Assembly (NCBI GenBank): GCA_019925105.1
Contig: JAHGAU010000012.1
Coordinates: 1,364,001-1,428,000 of the forward strand
From: Niebla homalea
Lineage: Eukaryota; Ascomycota; Lecanoromycetes; Lecanorales; Ramalinaceae
DNA: 64,000 nucleotides
Direction: 5' to 3'
The notes under the pieces are model-generated. The model was not told the DNA's origin. It made no database searches and saw nothing but the letters and a program-made list of their open reading frames with translations. Both the position numbers and the translations under genes were made by a program. Positions 1 to 13,209 of this stretch are shown here, one piece after another (positions within the stretch are counted from its first letter, which is position 1; every line of letters starts with the position of its first letter).

Positions 1-2800
1 ATAATTTAAACGGAAAAAATATTAAACCTGGAAAACCGGAAAATATAATAAATAAAATAATTTAACGGATATAAAACTCCGTAAACGTCTAATAAAAAAC
101 GTATATAAAGAACTTAATCTTTATAAAGTATATTTTAAAGTAAAATAAATTACGGAAAAAAAAAAAAAAAAAGCGGGAACTTAAAAAGGAAAAAAAGGAT
201 AAAAAGATGAATCTTAAAACTTGGATATTTATAAATTAATTAAATTATATAAACGGAAACCTTTAAGAAGTTACGTTAAAAATCAATTTAATATATATTA
301 ATTATAATGGAATTATATAAATACTATAAGTAAAAAAAACGTAATAAACTAAATACCCTTAAAATCGTATAAATAAGAAGCTTTAAAACGTTTTAATAAT
401 ATAAATAACGTTAATATAATTAACGTAAATAATATTACCTTAATAACCTAAGTATTAAAACCGACCTTAAAATTTATCTTAATAAAATATTAATAATTAA
501 GCGGAAAATACGAATTAAAGGTTATAGAATTATTAATAAAATTTATATATTAATTAAGATATTAAAAAAAATAATTAATTTATTTTAAGATTATTTAATC
601 CGGTTAAGTTTAAAAACCTTTATATTAATAACTTTAAATTATTTAATATAAGATTATATTTTATTTATTATAAGTATTATAATATATTCTTAATAAAAAA
701 GTATATAAATTATAAATAAAGATATAACGGAAATAATGTAAGCTTTAATGAAAAGAAATATATATAAAAGAAGGATTAAAACCGTAAAAACGGCCATTAT
801 AATACGGATTATTAACTATTATTATTATTTATAATCGTACCGCTTATTAATTAATTAAATATATTAATAAATATAATAATTATCACCTTAACTATATAGG
901 AAGAAAGAAAGGTTTTTAATAAAATCAATAATAAAAAAGTTATTAATAACTTTAATTATAAAGCTATTATTATAAAGGAAGGATACCCTTTTAATAAGGC
1001 CGTTAATTATAAAGTAAGTATAATGGTAAATATAATTACGAAGCGATAATAAACTGAAAATAATAATTTAAAAAAAAGAATTAAGCTTATATAAATTGGG
1101 GAGCAAATAAAAAGGAAGTTAAAGGGAAAAATGAAAACCGGGAGGAAGAAAGATCTTTAATAAATTATTGGATTATTAAAAAAGTAAGTTTTAAACGTTA
1201 AACGGATCTTATTAATTAATAATATTATACTCCCTATAATATATTTAATATAACTTTTATTATATTTTAAAAAAGAAATAAGTTAATTTATAAAGAACGT
1301 ATTAAACTTAATTATATACGTTATAAAAAAATTATAGTTATTAAAAAGTTCCTAAGAATAATAGAAAAGGAATATAAAAGATAATTTAGAATAAATAACT
1401 TAAAATTAATAATATTATAATTATAGGTTTAAAATAAGACCTTAAAGTTATACTTAATAAGAATAAGTAAATATACTTTATAAAAATAATAATTATTTAT
1501 TAACCGGAATAAATAAATAAGTTATTTAATATAAAAACCGATTAAAAATCGGATATTATTATAATTAACTTAAGTATAATAAAGGAATTATAAATAAAAA
1601 AAAAACTTTTAAAATTACTTAAAGTTAATTATTTAAATATATTAATAATAAACAGAAACTATATATTATTTTATATATAAATTATATTTAATATTAAAGT
1701 TATAAGAATAATTAAATCGGTATAAATATTTATAATATTAAAAGATAACTTAAATTATAATATTTTATTAAGACTTTTATAATTAAAGTTAATTACGGCT
1801 GACTTTAAAATTTAAATAAAGATATTAAAGATTAAGGATATTATTTATAAAGAAAATATTTAATTACTTAAACCTTAAATATATTTATTAAATAAAATAC
1901 GTTAAAAGTTAATATATAAGAAGTTATATTATAAAAACGTAATAATATTAAAAGAAAAAACTAAGTTAAACTTATTTAAGTATAAAAATAATAAAAAAAG
2001 CTTAAGGATTAAATTAAAAAATAAAAAAAATAATTAAAATTAATAAATTATAAGAAAAAAAGAAGTTTAAAGAATAAGGTTAATTTTAAAAGCGTATATT
2101 TTAACGGTTAATTAATAAGAGAAAAAAGGCATATTTATATATTCAGGGAAAAAAGAAAATATATAAGAAATAATCGGAGTAAATAAGGGAAAACTAGGAG
2201 TAAATTAAAATATTAAGTTAAGGTAAAAAAAGTAAGTTAAATAAAAAGTAAATAAGAACGATTAAATAAAAGTTTAAAAGAATCGGAAGGAATAAAATAA
2301 TAACGGGAGTATTTAAAAGATAATAAAGAAGTTTAAAAGCGTTAAAGAAATAATACGGGAGTTAAAAAGGATATAATAAATAATCCGATTAATAATTTAA
2401 AACCAGAAATAAGCTTTATTTTATATTAATAATAATTTACCGGATAAAAGCGGAAAATAATTAAATTTGTAAACTTAATACTTAATAAAATAAATAAAAA
2501 AATAATATAATACTTAAAATTATTATTAATTACGTAAGATAACGTTAAACGGTATAAAGAATATATAGTATATAAAGAAAAGGCAATATTAATTAAATTA
2601 ATAATAATTATAATAATAAAAACGGATAATTATATATATTAAAAGAATAATAAAAAACTTAAAGAAGTTAATAATAAAAAGAAAAAAAGCTATATATTAA
2701 AATAATATAAAAAAGAAAATAAAATAAATAAGAAATAAAGATAATAAGAATTATTTACTTATTATAAAAAATATAATTTTAAAAATTAAATAATCCGATA
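1..2800 (+). pseudogene. A-rich retroelement relic, probable 5' part of the gypsy element
   Basis: This stretch is purine/A-rich on the + strand, like the coding strand of the other relics here, and is saturated with RIP-type stops. No intact frame survives and I found no diagnostic motif. Its assignment rests on position: it ends at one copy of the ACTTAATAATTT duplication that flanks LINE-1, so it was once continuous with the sequence starting at 15,227, which encodes gypsy reverse transcriptase, RNase H and integrase in the same orientation. It would then be the gag/protease side of that element. The left end and any LTR lie outside the window or are unrecognisable. It could also be a different, older element. 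Confidence 0.4.
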
Positions 2801-2812
2801 ACTTAATAATTT
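2801..2812. repeat. Left target-site duplication of LINE-1
   Basis: ACTTAATAATTT occurs here directly before the GATT-repeat end of LINE-1 and again at 15,215-15,226 just beyond its 5' end. A 12-bp duplication is typical of target-primed reverse transcription. It shows that the three - strand LINE segments between these points are one insertion. Confidence 0.85.
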
Positions 2813-5800
2813 GATTGATTGATTGATTTATATTACGGATTTAGCTGAGCTAATTCCGGCGTTCCTTAATATTCAGCTATTTAACCTTATTAATAACCGT
2901 AAAAAACCCGATATCTATAACGTTAAAAATAAAAACCGGTATCTATCTAACCTTTACTTATATCTTAAGGGTTAAGAGTATTTATGGCCGTTTAAAGAGT
3001 AAGAATTTATTTATATATTTTTTTTAAGAAAACTTATAATATTACAATTAAATCTACTTAAAAATTGCTTTTAAACTTATTATTTTTCCGTTATTTTACG
3101 GGTTTATTTAATATTAAAATTTCAGAATTCCGATTATATTATTAAATATCTTTATTAATATATATATTATTATTATTTTATTTATATAACTTTATTAATT
3201 AATATAGTATTGTTTTTATACCGCCTTAATATTTATAGCCCCCTTAACCCTTTATTAAGTATAGTTTTCCCGCTATTACTTTTTATCTTTAAATTAATAA
3301 CGAGGTTTCTTAATTAAATCTTCAATTACTTCTTTTATTTCCTTAATTAAGCTAAACTATAATAATAAGCCTATAATTATTATAAATTTAATAACCGCTT
3401 TAATACCCTTTTTATTAATAAGTATTTAACGATAATTATTAATCCTTACCCTTTTAATTAATCTTAATTTAAGCTCCTTAAATAATAAATAAAAGATTAA
3501 TACGTATATAGCGTTTTACTTTTATTACTTATATTTATAGTTAACGTTAATTTAACTACCGGTATATATAATAAAAAGGAAATAAATTAAGTTATTCTTA
3601 TTTATTTAAAGTTAAATTATTAATATATTATCGCTTTTCTTTATAATCCTATAACGCCGGAAATACTTATTAATAATTTCGTTATTATTTAATACCGGGT
3701 ATTATTGCCCTTAAAAAATTAATTCTTTATATTTACGTTAACGCTTTATTTATTTCCTTATAATTTATAAGGTAATTATTGTTAATTTTACTTTTATAAC
3801 CTTTTTCTTTTCCGTTATTTTTACTTTAAATTACGTTAATTTCTTAAATATAAATTAAGTTAACTTCTTTTTTAACTTATTCTAATTTAACTTCTATAAA
3901 GGAAGTAAATACCGTTTTTTTTTATGCTTTTTTATTTAAAGTTTCTTATAATTTTAATAAATACGTTTATTTTTTATTAACGTAATTAAGTTTATACTTT
4001 TTTTAAGCCTTATTTAAGTAACTATTTAATTTAAGGTTAACTTTATTAATAATATAAAGACCTCGGATTCTAATATTAAAACGGGAATCGCTTTATATAC
4101 TTTACTTATTATTCTTAAGTATTAATTTTAAATTTTCTATAATTACCGGATGGATTCTTTTTTATATTTAAGTATATTTTTAGATATATATTAAATAGCT
4201 ATTATATACGTTATTATAAACTTTATAATTACTTAATAAACGGTTTTAACCTTCTATAAAGTAACTTTTTATATTGATACCGTAAGGTAAATAAGGTCTT
4301 TTTCTTGTGAAATTATTTTCTTTTATTTTTTTTTTTTATATAATCCTTTTAAATTAATTTTTTATCAATTTATAAATTAAGTACTTTAATATTAACTTCC
4401 GGTTTTACCGTTATATTATTTAAGTTTATTATAATTATTATATTATATAGCTTTAAGCTTTTTATTATATAGATAAGCTTATATTTATATGGGGCGAATT
4501 AAACTTTATATATCTTTATTTATTATAAATAGACTTTATAAGTTTATTTTAACTTTAAATAATTTATATGAATAAATATATTATAAGTTAAAAAGTAAAT
4601 ATTATTAATAAAACTTTTTACTTAAATTTTTTATTTTAATTTTATTAAGTTTTTAATAAATAGGCCGTTAAAAAACAAGAATAAAATTAAAAAGACAAAT
4701 AATTTTTAAGGAATCCTTATTATTATAGGCTTTATTATATTTATCTTTTATTTTAAATTAATTAATATCGTTTAATTATTTAAAAAACTTTTTATTTAAT
4801 TTATAAAGAAAAATAAAACCCCCTTTTTCCGTAAATTATATAGTAATTTTTAATAATTTATTTTATTAAATACCTTTATAATATTTAAGGAAAAAAAGAC
4901 TTATAATATATTTCTTTTTATAATTTTATATTATATATATATTATTAATTAAGCCTTTAAGAATTATTTTTATTGACCGTTTTTTTTTTATTTTTATTTA
5001 TTAATCGGAGAGTAACCTATATTTTTTTACGTAATTATTTAAGATCTTTATAATTATTATCTTTAAAGCCTTTTTTAACGTATAAAAAAATACTATAAGT
5101 CTATATAACTTTATTTCCGAATAATTTAACTTAACCGGCTTCTTAAGGATAATCGTTTTAATTTCCTTAAATTTATGGAAATAATATTTTATATTAAAAT
5201 AAACTTAAAATAAATAAATAAAAACCTTTTTAAATAATAACGTTATTATAAATAAGAATTTATTTAATATATTATTAAGTTTAAAGGCCTTATTTTTCTT
5301 TAATTTATTAATTGTTTTAATTATTATTTCTTAAGTTATTATTTTATTTATTATTATTAATTTAAAATATATTATACCATCGATATTTATTAAGTTAACT
5401 TCCGGTAATAAAAGAAAAAACGCCCCTTTAAGAGCCTTAATTTTACCGTTAAAAATATTTATTATTATACTATCTGGTCTTTTTAAAGATAAAAACTTGG
5501 AAATAAGTTTAAGTTTTTTACTTTATTTTTTACCGTATTTTATTAATTTTTAAATATTATAAAAAGAAATCGTTAAGTTATATATTATAGCCTAAAAGTA
5601 TATTTATTTAACCTTCCGGATAATTTTTTCCTTTTTTTAAGCTTCTTTTAACCGTTAAAGCGTTTCCCGGTTCCTATATTTAATAGTTTATTTTATAAGC
5701 GTTTTTATTTTTATAATTATTTTTATATATTTTTTATTTTAATAAGTTTTAACTTTTTAAGATAATTTTATTATTAAAATTATAATATTAATTATTTTAT

Positions 5801-6046
5801 TTAAAGTTTTTATTACCCGCTTTATAAAACGGTCGATTTATTCTTTATTATTAAACCGGGGACGTTCCGTTAATTAAGATATTACTTTTATTATTTTTAT
5901 TAATATTTCAGTTTTTTTAACCGTTTTTTATATTTATTTAAACGGTAAAGGTAGAGTTATATTAATAAATTAATTTAAAGTTATTTATATTGGGATATAA
6001 TTTAAATTATATTTTAGGTCTTTTCGGGGTCCGTATATTATAATTA
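2813..6046 (-). mobile_element. LINE-1 (Tad-like), 3' segment, RIP-degraded
   Basis: This is the 3' part of a non-LTR retrotransposon read on the - strand. The element ends at 2,813-2,828 in four GATT units, which read (AATC)4 on the element strand, the tail shared by all copies here. It covers the C-terminal part of the endonuclease, the reverse transcriptase and the tail of ORF2, and is the reverse complement of LINE-2 from about 8,400 to 11,648. At 6,046 the element is cut by LINE-2 and resumes at 11,659. The frame is destroyed by RIP stops throughout. Confidence 0.85.
6037..6046. repeat. Left target-site duplication of LINE-2
   Basis: ATTATAATTA is present here and at 11,649-11,658. If the overlap with the LINE tail is counted, the match extends to 12 bp (6,035-6,046 and 11,647-11,658). 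Joining the two flanks restores continuous LINE-1 sequence in the endonuclease region. Confidence 0.8.
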
Positions 6047-6239
6047 GGACAAGTCGTACGAACGACGCGATGAACACGAGATGGAAAGGCCTTAAATCGA
6101 ACAGGGAGCCTGTGGTTAATAAGATATGCGTGAAGGGACGCGTATAACGCGTAAAGGTATTATTATAAAAGGTAATAAATAAAGGGCGGAGGGGACGAGG
6201 ATAATACGCGGGGACGGATAAAGGGTAAGCGGAAACGTA

Positions 6240-7790
6240 AAAGGCCTTATTAAGTATATATAAATTAAGAAAAAGTTAAATAAAAATAAAGAAATATTAA
6301 ATAAATAAGAATAAATTATAAAAAGAGGTAATTATTAGATACGTAAAGGAAAAGTAAAAAAGGAGGAAGCGGTAAGGGCATTAAAAGGTTTCTTTATAAT
6401 TATATAGAAAAATATTACGTTAAAGATTTAGCCGATATTATAAATCGGGTTATAGAGAGTAAAAACTTTTACGTAAAAACGGGGAGAAATTTAAAAGAAT
6501 TAGAGAAGTTACACGGAGCTTAAGGGGCGGCAATAAAAGTATTAATAAACGGAGGTAAAAAGAGATAGAAAAAATACATATAAAATAAAGGAGTGATAAA
6601 AGAGGCTTTAAGGAAGGGAGTAAGGATAAGCTAGATAATAAAAGTTATAAAGGCGGTATTAACGTTAACGGTAAAGGAAATAAAAGCAAAAGAAAAAACG
6701 GCAATATTAAAAAAAGTGAAAATAATAACTATATAATTATCGGGTAAAAAGGAAAAGAATATAACGGTAAAAATAAATTTATTATAATTAATAAAAGCGT
6801 TTAAAGTAACGGGAAAGCTATTAATAAAATAAATTATTACGGCACGTAAACTATAAAGTAAAAATATCCTTTTTAATATAGCCTTATTAAAGATAAGGAA
6901 AAGGTTAAAAAAGTTAAAGAAATAAACCGGTAAAAAGGGGTATAAAATAATAAAGGTATTAAGGTAATCCTTTATTATCGTAATAAACGGAATATACTTA
7001 ATAAAATTTACGGGAAAAGAAAGGAAATTACTTTAAGGCAAATAAAAAAAAAAGAATACGGTTTTTTACCTTGGATTAAAGATTATTAATTATAGTCTCC
7101 CTATTATAATAAAAAGGCCAAACGCTTTCAGTTATATAAAGAAATACTTTATAATTATCTTAAGCGTAATATTAATAAGGATATATAATAATATCCTTAA
7201 TAAAAAAATAATAAAAAATAAGTCTTTTAAGTTAATAAGACCTTAAAACCGGGTAACGGATATTTATTAATACTTTAAATATTAAGGGTACGGGCATATT
7301 ATTATAAAGTATCTTAATAATATAAAGTATACGGTATATACCGAAAAGTATAATATATATAAATACGTTAACTTAATAATAAAAAGCTTAATAAAGAACG
7401 TATTAAAATATGCGGCGTACGGTAATAATAGTTATTCGGCGTAAGATTTACGGTATACGGTAAAAACGAAAAAAACTTAACGTAAAAAGATTAAGATAAC
7501 GGTTAAAATTTAACATTATAACTTATATAAACTTAAATTAATAAGGTAATTAAAAACGGTTTTAAAACGTAAATAAAGCTTATTAAACGGGGAAGGGTAA
7601 AACGTAATAATTAATAATATAAAGAAAAGGAAGCTTATAACGATATTAACCCTTAAGGCCGGCCGCCCGATTAAAATTATTATTATAGTAAAAAGATTAA
7701 GATAAATAACGCTTAACCTTAAAAAAAAATTATTTATATAAATAAAAGTTAATAAAAAGAACCCGATAAACGTTAATATTTAATATATTT
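6240..7790 (+). pseudogene. LINE-2 ORF1 relic (gag-like)
   Basis: This is the region between the 5' leader and the endonuclease of ORF2, where Tad-type LINEs encode a gag-like RNA-binding protein. The + strand is strongly A/G-rich, consistent with a lysine/arginine/glutamate-rich product. I could not pick out zinc knuckles with certainty in the degraded sequence. The same region is present in LINE-4 (about 30,360-31,719 and a short piece after 37,795) and in LINE-1 (12,3xx-13,209 and 14,233-15,0xx, reverse strand). The assignment is by position in the element. Confidence 0.55.
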
Positions 7791-7819
7791 ACGTTTTTAA
7801 GGATAATATAGTATAACGT

Positions 7820-10800
7820 ATATAAAGAAGTAATTAAAACTATAATATTAATATTCAAATTTAAAAAGATAAAAAATATTAATATTATAGTGATATAAAA
7901 GCCATTATATAATCTATATATTTATTTTTAATTAACCCGGGAAATAATTTTTACTTAACCTTTAAAAGTAATAAAATAATACGGATATATTTTTTTATTA
8001 ATAAGAGGCTAAATATAAATAATTAAGACGTTATTTATTATAAAGGGAACTTATATATATTCCGGATTATATAAAAAAGGGATATTAAGGGTATTTTAAA
8101 TATTTATAATACGTATAATCCGTTACTGGTTAATAGGAAGAAACCTTTTACGATCCCGTTATTTAAGGATATTATAATCGTACTTAATAAATATTTCTTA
8201 TTAAAAGATTTTAATTTTTATTACGTTTAATAAAACGAGGATAATTATACGATTAATTATATTAAATTTAAGGAGTTATTAATAATTATTATACGGTTTA
8301 ACCTTATATTATTAACGCTAAAAAAGGCTATTATATAAAAAAGCTATAAACTTAAGATTATAATTGATTTAATATTTAATTTAGAAGGTATTATTAACTT
8401 AATTATAATATATAGACCCCAAAAGGATTTAAAATACGGTTTAAATTATGTCCTGATATAAATAACCTTAAATTAATTTATTAATGTAACTCTATTTTTA
8501 CCATTTAAATAAGCGTAAAAAACGGTTAAAAAAGCCGAAATATTAATAAAAACGGTAAAAGTAATATTTTAATTAGCGGAGCGTCTCCGGCTTAATAATA
8601 AAGAATAAATTAACCGTTTTATAAAGCGGGTAATAAAAACTTTAAATAAAGTAATTAACGTTATAATCTTAATAATAAAGCCGTCTTAAAAAGTTAAAAC
8701 TTATTAAAACGAAGAATATATAAAGGCAATTATAAAGGTAAAAGTACTTATAAAGTAAACTATTAAGTATAGGAATCGGGAAATGCTTTAATGGCTAAAA
8801 AAAGCTTAAAAGGAAAAAAAAAAAAGAATTATCCGGAAAATTAAGTAAATATATTTTTGGGCTATAGTATATAACTTAATGGTTTCCCCTTATAGTATTT
8901 AAAAGCTAATAAAATACGGTAAGGAATAAAGTAAAAAATTTAAATTTATTCTTAAGTTTTTACCCTTAAAAAGATTAAACGGTACGGTAATGAATACCTT
9001 TAACGGTAAAATTAAGGCTCTTAAAGGGGCGTTCTTTCTTTTATTACTAAAAGTTAATTTAATAAATATCGATGGTATAATATATTTTAATTTAATAATA
9101 ATAAGTAAAATAATAACTTAAAAGATAATAATTAAAACGATTAATAAATTAAAGAAGGATAAAGCTTCCGGATTTAATAATATATTAAATAAGTTTTTAT
9201 TTATAGTAACGTTATTATTCGGAAAGGTTTTTACTTATTTATTTTAAGTTTACTTTAATATAAAATATTATTTTTATAAATTTAAAAAGGTTAAAACGAT
9301 TATTTTTAAGAAGCCGGTTAAGTTAAATTACTTAAAGGTAAAGTTATATAAACTTATAGTACTCCTTTATACGTTAAAGAAAACTTTAAAGACGGTAATC
9401 GTAAAGATCTTAAGTAATTACGTAAAAGGGTATAAACTGCTCCTTAATTAATAAATAAGGGTAAAAAGAAAACGGTTAACGGAGACGGCTCTTAAAGGCT
9501 TAATTAATAGCGTATATATAATATAAAACTATAAGAAGAAGTATATTATGAGTCTTTTTTCTTTAAATATTATAAAGGCGTTTAATAAAATAAATTATTA
9601 AAGGTTACTATATAATTTACAGAAAAAGGGGTTTTACTTTTCTTCATAAATTAAATAAAGAATTTCTTAAGTAATTAAATAACGTTAATTAGCTTAAAAT
9701 AAAAAATAAATATAATAAAGCCCGCAATAATAAGGATTCCTTAAAGGTTATTTATTTCTTTAATCTTATTTTTATTCTTTAACGGCCCGCTTATTAAAGA
9801 CTTAATAAAATTAAAATAAAAAATTTAAATAAAAAGCTTTATTAATAATATTTACCTTTTAACTTATAATATATTTACTTATATAAATTATTTAAAGTTA
9901 AAATAAGCTTATAAAGTCTACTTATAATAAATAAAAATATATAAAGCCTAGTTCGCCTTATATAAGTATAAGTTTATCTATATAATAAAAAGCCCAAAAC
10001 TATATAATATAATAATTATAGTAGACTTAAATAATATAACGGTAAAACCAAAAGTTAATATTAAGGTACTTAACTTATAAGTTAATAGGAAATTAAATTA
10101 AAAGGATTATATAAAAAAGGTTTAAAAGAAAATAATTTTATAGGAAAAAAGCCTTATTTACCTTATAACGTTAACGTAAGGAATTACCTTATAGAAAGCT
10201 AAAACCGTTTATTAAACGGTTATAAAGCCTATAATAATATACGTAACAGCTATTTAATACGTACTTAAAGGTATACTTAAATATAAGAAAGAGCCTATCC
10301 GGTAACTATAGAAGGTTTAAAATTAATATTTAAAAATAATAAATAAAGTATATAAAGCGACTCCTATTCCGGTACTGGAATCCGAGGTTTTTATATTATT
10401 AATAAAGTTAACCTTAAATTAAATAATTACTTAAGTAAGGCTTAAAAGGGGTATAAACTTAATTACGTTAGTAAGAAACGAACATATTTATTAAAACTAT
10501 AAAAAACCTTAAATAAGAAAGCATAGAAAAACGGTACTTATCCCCCTTACGGAAGTCAAACTAAAGTAAATTAAAAAAGAAATTAATTTAACTTACGTTT
10601 AAGAAGCTAACGTAGGAATATATAAATTCTTATTTAAAGTAAAAGTAACAAAAAAAAAACCGTAAAAGCGAAGTTAATAATAATTACCTTATAAATTATA
10701 GGGAGGTAAATAAAGCGTTAACGTAAATATAAAGAATTAATCCCTTAAGGGCGATGGTATCCGGTATTAAATAATAATAAAATTATTAATAAATATCTCC

Positions 10801-10960
10801 GGTATTACGGGATTATAAGGAAAGGCAATAGTATATTAATAATTTAATTCCGGATAAATAAAAATAGCTTAACTTATTTCCTTTTTATTATATACGTTAA
10901 TAGCCGGATTAACGTTAACTATAAGTATAAATAATAAAAGTAAAACGCCGTATATATATT
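7820..10960 (+). pseudogene. LINE-2 ORF2 relic: endonuclease and reverse transcriptase
   Basis: Translated through its RIP stops, the frame shows an endonuclease region at about 7,850-8,420. The reverse transcriptase follows. At 9,151-9,180 it reads KKDKASGFNN, matching the KAPGPDGIPN block. At about 9,560-9,630 a block reads like the LINE SLDIxxAFDxxxHxRLLxxLxKxG motif, but with aspartates changed to asparagine (GAT to AAT). At 10,357-10,386 the stretch ATPIPVLESE is intact; it is a hallmark near the end of the Tad1-type RT region. Stops fall at former Gln, Trp and Arg codons. The enzyme would have nicked the target and copied element RNA in place. It is now dead. Confidence 0.85.
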
Positions 10961-11398
10961 AATCTTTTATTTATTATTTAAAAAGCTTAAATTAGGATTA
11001 ATTAAAAGGGTAAAAATTAATAATTATTATTAAATACTTATTAATAAAAAAAATATTAAAACGGCCGTTAAATTTATAATAACTATAAGCTTATTATTAT
11101 AGTTTAATTTAATTAAGGAAATAAAGGAAATAATCAAAAATTTAACTAAGAAATTTCACCGTTAATTTAAAAATAAAAAGTAATAACGGGAAAACTATAC
11201 TTAATAAAGGGTTAAAAGGGTTATAAATACCGGGGCGGCGTAAAAAACGATATTATATTGGTCGGTAAAGTTATATAAATAAGGTAATAATAATATATAT
11301 ATTAATAAGGATATTTAATAATATAATCGGAATTCTGAAATTTTAATATTAAATAAACCTATAAGGTAACGGAAAAGCAATAAATTTAAAGGTAACCT

Positions 11399-11648
11399 TT
11401 AAGTAAATTTAATTATAATATTATAAGTTTTCTTAGAAAAAACGTATAAATAAATTCCCACTTTTAAACGGCCGTAAATGCTCTTAGCCCTTAAGACGTA
11501 AGTGGAGGTTGGGTAAATACCGGTTTTTATTCTTAACGTTATAGATATCGGGTTTTTACGATTATTAATAAGGTTAAATAGCCGAGTATTAAGGAACGCC
11601 GGAATTAGCTTAGCTAGATCCGTAGTATAAATCAATTAATCAATCAAT
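11399..11648 (+). repeat. Conserved LINE 3' end with (AATC)n tail
   Basis: The last 250 bases of the LINE are the best conserved block between the copies. Equivalents are at 2,813-3,060 and 13,210-13,460 on the - strand and 41,640-41,906 on the + strand. All end in AATC units (GATT on the other strand): four in LINE-1, five in LINE-3 and four in LINE-4. LINE-2 has about three, one degraded. A 3' simple-repeat tail replaces poly(A) and probably reflects how the reverse transcriptase starts. An open frame on the opposite strand here is a chance by-product. Confidence 0.8.
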
Positions 11649-11658
11649 ATTATAATTA
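11649..11658. repeat. Right target-site duplication of LINE-2
   Basis: Second copy of ATTATAATTA, immediately after the (AATC)n tail; partner at 6,037-6,046. Confidence 0.8.
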
Positions 11659-13209
11659 AGTTAATAATATTTTCCGAGTTAAATATTAAGTTAATTATAA
11701 TCCTAAATTTATAACTTTTTTATATAATAACCTTTTTTAACGTTAATAATATAAAATTAAACCGTATAATAATTATTAATAGTTTTTAAATTTAATATAA
11801 TTAATTATATGACCGTCTTCGTTTTATTAAATATAATAAAGATTAAAGTCCCTTATTAAGAAGTATTTATTAAATACGATTATAATATCTTTAAATAATA
11901 GGATCGTAAAAAATCCCTTTTTATTAACCGGTAACGGATTATACGTATTATAAATATTTAAAGTACCCTTAATATCTTTCTTTTATATAATTTAAAGTAT
12001 ATATAAGTTCCCTCCGTAATAAGTAACGTTTTAACTATCTATATTTAACCTCTTATTAATAAAGAAGTATATCCGTATTATTTTATTATCCTTAAAGGTT
12101 AAATAAAAATTATCTTTTAAGTTAATTAAAAAATAAATATACGGATTATATAATAACTTTTATATCGTTATAATATTAATATTTTTTCCTTCTTTAAATT
12201 TAAATATTAATATTACGGTTTTAATTGTTTCCCCGTATACGTTATATTATATTATCCTTAGAAACGTAAGTATATTAAATATTAACGTCCGTTAAGCTTT
12301 TTTTATTAATTTTTATTTATATAAACGGTTTTTTCTTAAGGTTAAACGTTATTTATTTTAATCTTTTTATTATAATAATAATCCCGGTCAGGCGGCCGGT
12401 TTTAAGGGTTAATATTGCTATAAATTTTATTTTTTTTACGTTATTAATTATTACGTTTTACCCTTCCCCGTTTAATAAACTCCGTTTATATCTTAAAACC
12501 GTTTTTAATTATTTTATTAATTTAAGTTTATATAAATTATAACGTTAAACCTTAATTATTATTTTAATTTCCTTATATTAAGTCTCCTTTATTTTTATTA
12601 TATACCGTAAGTTTTATATTAAGTAATTATTATTATTATACATTATATATTTCGGCGTATTCTTTATTAAGTTTTTATTATTAAATTAATGTATTTATAC
12701 GTATTATACCCTTTAATATATATTACGTATTTCGTACTATTAAGGTATTTTATAATAATATACTTATACCCTTAATATTTAAAATATTAATAAATATCCG
12801 CTATTTAATTTTAAGGTCTTATTAATTTAAAAGATCCACCCTTTATTACCCTTTTATTAAGGATATTATTATATATCCTTATTAATGTTACGCTTAAAAT
12901 AACCGTAAAGTATTTCTTTATATAATTAAAAACGTTTAGCCTTTTTATTATAGCAAGGAGGCTATAATTAACGATCTTTAGCTTAAAATAAAAAACCGTA
13001 TTCTCTTTTTTTATTCGTTTTAAAATAATTTCCCCTTCTTCCCCTATAAATTTTATTAAGTATATCCCGTCTACCGCGATAATGAAGGATTATTTTAATA
13101 TTTTTACTATTTTATATCCTTTTTTACCGGCTTATCTTTTTAACTTCTTTAGCCCTTTTTTTACCTTTAATAAAATTATATTAAAAAGGATATTCCCGCT
13201 TTATAATTT
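11659..13209 (-). mobile_element. LINE-1, middle segment
   Basis: This continues LINE-1 on the - strand after the LINE-2 insertion. It is the reverse complement of LINE-2 from about 6,850 to 8,400, covering the end of ORF1 and the endonuclease part of ORF2. For example, the block around 11,930-12,010 mirrors 8,050-8,140 of LINE-2. It is broken again at 13,209 by LINE-3 and resumes at 14,233. RIP stops occur throughout. Confidence 0.85.
13198..13209. repeat. Left target-site duplication of LINE-3
   Basis: GCTTTATAATTT here is repeated exactly at 14,221-14,232. The right-hand copy continues into LINE-1 sequence, which proves that LINE-3 landed inside LINE-1. Confidence 0.9.

Larger units (their letters stand above)
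6047..11648 (+). mobile_element. LINE-2, nearly full-length Tad-like non-LTR retrotransposon
   Basis: A 5.6-kb LINE inserted into LINE-1 in the opposite orientation. Compared with LINE-4, whose 5' end is complete, it lacks about 160 bp at the 5' end. It has two former ORFs, a gag-like ORF1 (roughly 6,240-7,790) and a long ORF2 (roughly 7,820-10,960), then a 3' untranslated region and a short (AATC)n tail at 11,634-11,648. ORF2 order is apurinic endonuclease, reverse transcriptase, C-terminal region, as in the Tad1 clade of fungal LINEs. RIP has introduced stops every few codons, so it cannot be active. Confidence 0.9.
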
